A stretch of DNA of 64,000 nucleotides, from the NCBI RefSeq assembly GCF_900187565.1, contig NZ_FYED01000007.1:186001-250000 (forward strand). The letters run 5' to 3'. Below, one piece after another: positions 61,858-64,000 of the stretch. The stretch's first letter is position 1; every line of letters starts with the position of its first letter. Source of the stretch: Pseudomonas sp. Irchel 3A7 (lineage in GTDB: Bacteria > Pseudomonadota > Gammaproteobacteria > Pseudomonadales > Pseudomonadaceae). A program made the translations under genes and the position numbers. The notes under the pieces are model-generated. The model was not told the origin of the DNA. It was given only the letters and a program-made list of their open reading frames with translations, and ran no database searches.

Positions 61858-61920
61858 TCGCGAGCAGGCTCGCTCCCACAGGTTAAATACTATCCCCTGT
61901 GGGAGCGAGCTTGCTCGCGA
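61858..61920. repeat. REP-type inverted repeat between DUF3617 and ThrS-like genes
   Basis: TCGCGAGCAGGCTCGCTCCCACAG faces CTGTGGGAGCGAGCTTGCTCGCGA, 15 bases apart; arms match at all but one pair. Classic Pseudomonas REP doublet in a convergent gap. Confidence 0.87.
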
Positions 61921-61930
61921 TGGCATCCGT

Positions 61931-62836
61931 TCAGACACCCGAAATCCCGGGTTGCCCTAACCACTCACACACCGCCTCAACCGCCATCCTGCCAAAATCC
62001 TGTCCATCGCGACTGCGAACACTGACAAACCCACCGGCCTTTTCCTTCTCCCCGACCACTACCACGTACGGCACTGTCTGGCTGTGATGACGAATCTTGT
62101 GGCGGACTTTCTCGTGGCGCAGATCCGCAAGGGCACGCACGCCACTGCGGCGAAGGCGCTCGGTGACCGCGTGTGCATAGCTCGTCTGGCGCTCATCCAT
62201 GCTGACGACCACCACATGAGGCGGCAAGCGCCACTGCTGCAGTTCCTGGTGGCTGGACCAGCAGGTACCGTAGATGCGTTGCTGCAAGGTCCCGCTGACA
62301 TGATCAAGGGCAAATGCCTGCAGCACCTTGGTGGTAGGGACGTGCGGGCCAGTTGTCAGATACTCGGTGTCACCGAGGCGGTACAGCGACAGATGCTCGG
62401 GAGGTGTCGATGGAGAGGGCGTCGGACGTCGGCGGATCGAATGGTTGGTCGCCGCCAGTGTTTGCATGCGCGCTTCGATGAGGGGAAGGTCCGCTGTGGT
62501 CAAAGGACGGTCGACAGCAAACTCGCAATAGAATCCATCACCCAGCTCCGAGCCCGTTCGCAATTGCGCATGGGTGTGCAGTTGTTTGACCGCCATTGCG
62601 AGCATCAGCGAACAGGAGCGGCGGAGGATCTCCAGCCCGTCGGGCTCCTGCGCCGTTACGATGCTGACTCTGGCATCCGCCTTGATCATGAACTCGCAAT
62701 CCACCAACACGCCATTGACCCGACCGGCTACCGCTGCGTTGGCCAGCCCGGGGCCAATACTCGCGGCAACCTCATGTACGGACAGCGGTTGGTCATACTC
62801 ACGCAATGAACCATCGGGCAGGGTGATCTGGATCAT
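61931..62836 (-). CDS. Threonyl-tRNA synthetase-like protein lacking the catalytic core
   Basis: A 301-residue mini-ThrRS. Residues 1-61 are a TGS domain (MIQITLPDGSLREYD, GPGLANAAVAGRVNG). Residues about 65-200 follow the ThrRS editing domain (SCSLMLAMAVKQL, TGPHVPTTKVLQAF, QRIYGTCWSS), but the editing residues are lost: positions 73 and 77 are R and L instead of His and the Cys before GPH is Thr161; H165 remains. Residues about 205-301 are the anticodon-binding domain (VVVVSMDERQTSYAH, ALADLRHEKVRHKIR). The class II aminoacylation domain is absent, so it cannot charge tRNA. It sits beside a metal ABC importer, as do ThrRS paralogues in Zur regulons. Confidence 0.85.
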   Translation of the reverse strand: MIQITLPDGSLREYDQPLSVHEVAASIGPGLANAAVAGRVNGVLVDCEFMIKADARVSIVTAQEPDGLEILRRSCSLMLAMAVKQLHTHAQLRTGSELGDGFYCEFAVDRPLTTADLPLIEARMQTLAATNHSIRRRPTPSPSTPPEHLSLYRLGDTEYLTTGPHVPTTKVLQAFALDHVSGTLQQRIYGTCWSSHQELQQWRLPPHVVVVSMDERQTSYAHAVTERLRRSGVRALADLRHEKVRHKIRHHSQTVPYVVVVGEKEKAGGFVSVRSRDGQDFGRMAVEAVCEWLGQPGISGV

Positions 62837-62955
62837 GGTTATTGTTCTCGGATGCTTCGATCACACGCGCTAGCGCATCAACATTAGCGGCAAACGATTG
62901 CTTTTGTCATGTAGACGTTTGTCGAGCCACGTTTGCGAACACTCCGGGACACGGA
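62837..62955. other. Gap between the ThrS-like gene and the metal-binding protein gene
   Basis: 119 bp. I see no clear promoter, terminator or Zur-type operator; the ThrS-like gene may be read through from the ABC transporter genes upstream. Confidence 0.4.
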
Positions 62956-63831
62956 TCATGGCTTGCTCAGCGCGTCGTACAGGGTGTTGATGTTGTATTC
63001 GAACAACCCGGTAAACGTACTGGCCGGGCCGGTCGCAGCGAGCGCATCTGAGTACAAGGTGCCGCCGATCCGGGCGCCGCTTTCGTCGGCAATCTGCTTG
63101 AGCAGGCGCGAGTCCTTGATGTTTTCCATGAACACCGCTTTGACCTTGGCCTGACGAATCTGGGTAATCAGCGCAGCGACTTCGGCGGCTGAAGGTTCGC
63201 GCTCGGTGGACAAACCCTGGGGCGCCATGAAATCGATCCCGTAGGCCTGTCCCAGATAACCGAAGGCATCATGGGACGTCACGATCTTGCGGTTGCCCGG
63301 CGGCAGTGAACCGAGCTTGGCCCTGGCTTGCGCAAGCAGGGCGTAGATTTGCTTCAGGTAAGCTTGGCTGTTGCGCTGATAGTCGGCCTTGTTCGCCGGG
63401 TCGGCGGCAATCAATGCCTTGGTGATGTTGCTGATGTACAGCTCGGCGTTCGCCAGGTTGTGCCAGGCATGCGGGTCGGGAACAGTCTCGCCGTCTTCAT
63501 CCAGGGAGCGCGGGATCACGCCCTGGCTGGCGCTGATTACCGGCGCCTTGGTCTCGGTACTGATCACCAGGCGATCGAGCCATGGCTCGAATCCCAAGCC
63601 GTTTTTAATGATGAGCTTCGCTTTGAGCAGCGCCTGGCCGTCGTCCGGGGTTGGCTAATAAGTGTGGGCATCGGCGTCGGGGCCGACCATGTTGGTGATT
63701 TGGATGTGATCGCCGCCGACCTGCTGCGTCATGTCGGCGAGGATGCTGAAACTGGTGACCACCTGGAGTTTTTCTGCGGCAGACAGCGACATCGACAGCA
63801 TCAAACTGAACAGCACGAATAAAGCGCGCAT
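62956..63831 (-). pseudogene. Zn/Mn ABC transporter substrate-binding protein, interrupted by an amber codon
   Basis: A 291-codon cluster A-I metal-binding lipoprotein-like gene (ZnuA/PsaA family). It starts at ATG 63831 (GAGG 9 bases upstream; signal MRALFVLFSLMLSMSLSAA) and reads EKLQVVTSFSILADMTQQVGGDHIQI and DADAHTY. A single in-frame TAG (63657-63655) replaces the codon before PTPDDGQALLKAKLIIKNGLGFEPWLDRL; relatives have Gln or Glu there, so one C-to-T change from CAG explains it. The rest is intact, with metal ligands DPHAWHN and TSHDAFGYL. Pseudogene, readthrough or sequencing error. Confidence 0.85.
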
Positions 63832-63842
63832 CGGGTAATACC

Positions 63843-64000
63843 TCATTGGGATGTGAGCAAAGGCGGGCGGCGCAACAAACCGTGCACAGGTCCGAACACG
63901 ACGGACAGCAGATACCAACCGCCCGCCACCAGGACGATGGCCGGACCGCTGGGCAGCGAGTAATGGAAGGACAGCAACAACCCGAGCCAAACCGAGAGAC
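63843..64000 (-). CDS. Metal ABC transporter permease, ABC-3 (ZnuB/MntB) family, C-terminal end
   Basis: About 51 C-terminal residues: LSVWLGLLLSFHYSLPSGPAIVLVAGGWYLLSVVFG, followed by a basic tail PVHGLLRRPP. GLxLSxxxxLPSGPAIVL is diagnostic of this permease family, which moves Zn or Mn across the inner membrane. The stop TGA is 11 bases before the start of the binding-protein gene. The rest lies beyond the window, presumably with an ATPase gene. Confidence 0.85.
   Translation of the reverse strand, partial: LSVWLGLLLSFHYSLPSGPAIVLVAGGWYLLSVVFGPVHGLLRRPPLLTSQ

Noticed and set aside
62837..62955. Zur operator between the metal-binding protein gene and the ThrS-like gene
   Set aside because: No palindrome of the GTTATA-N-TATAAC type is visible in this gap; regulation may instead come from upstream of the permease, outside the window.

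Overview
This window is the replication-origin region of a Pseudomonas chromosome, most like the P. fluorescens group. The order glyS-gmhB-plsC // gyrB-recF-dnaN-dnaA | oriC | rpmH-rnpA-yidD-yidC-mnmE-mnmG-rsmG-parA-parB-atpIBEFHAGDC-glmU-glmR-glmS is the conserved pseudomonad origin arrangement. The proteins read as Pseudomonas throughout, and REP-type palindromes with GGGAGCGAGC/GCTCGCTCCC cores lie between genes. No tRNA, rRNA, phage, IS element or CRISPR array was seen.

Layout. 0-8.3 kb: the end of the glyS-gmhB-plsC unit converges on the dnaA-dnaN-recF-gyrB replication operon (minus strand). 8.3-8.9 kb: oriC with DnaA boxes and an AT-rich stretch. 8.9-29.2 kb: core operons for ribosomal protein L34, RNase P, membrane insertion, tRNA modification, chromosome partition, the F1Fo ATP synthase and UDP-GlcNAc synthesis. 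A second origin-like intergenic region lies upstream of mnmG. parS centromere sites lie in recF. DnaA boxes are strongly enriched over the first 29 kb.

29.4-42.1 kb is an accessory catabolic cluster: serine hydrolase, LysR regulator, family-5 oligopeptide-type ABC importer, OprD-type porin, AstE-like M14 deacylase, ornithine aminotransferase and pyrroline-5-carboxylate reductase. Together they look like an outer-membrane-to-cytoplasm route that takes up an ornithine-containing conjugate and converts it to proline. 42.2-50.6 kb holds a LysR/GST/three-domain oxidoreductase group, a DUF3142-type lipoprotein with a large repeat-type envelope protein, and a LysE exporter with an Lrp regulator. 50.7-52.1 kb is an lpd gene.

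52.3-58.3 kb is a tight four-gene operon of three SPFH (HflK/HflC-like) membrane proteins, one with a 17-histidine N-terminal tract, plus a P1B-type metal ATPase with an atypical transmembrane signature. This is the best candidate for an undescribed system. Next come cfa and a cardiolipin synthase (convergent), then a DUF3617-type periplasmic protein.

The window ends in a metal-acquisition locus on the minus strand: an ABC-3 family permease (cut by the window edge), a Zn/Mn substrate-binding protein gene interrupted by one amber codon, and a threonyl-tRNA synthetase-like protein that keeps the TGS, editing-fold and anticodon-binding domains but has lost the whole catalytic core.
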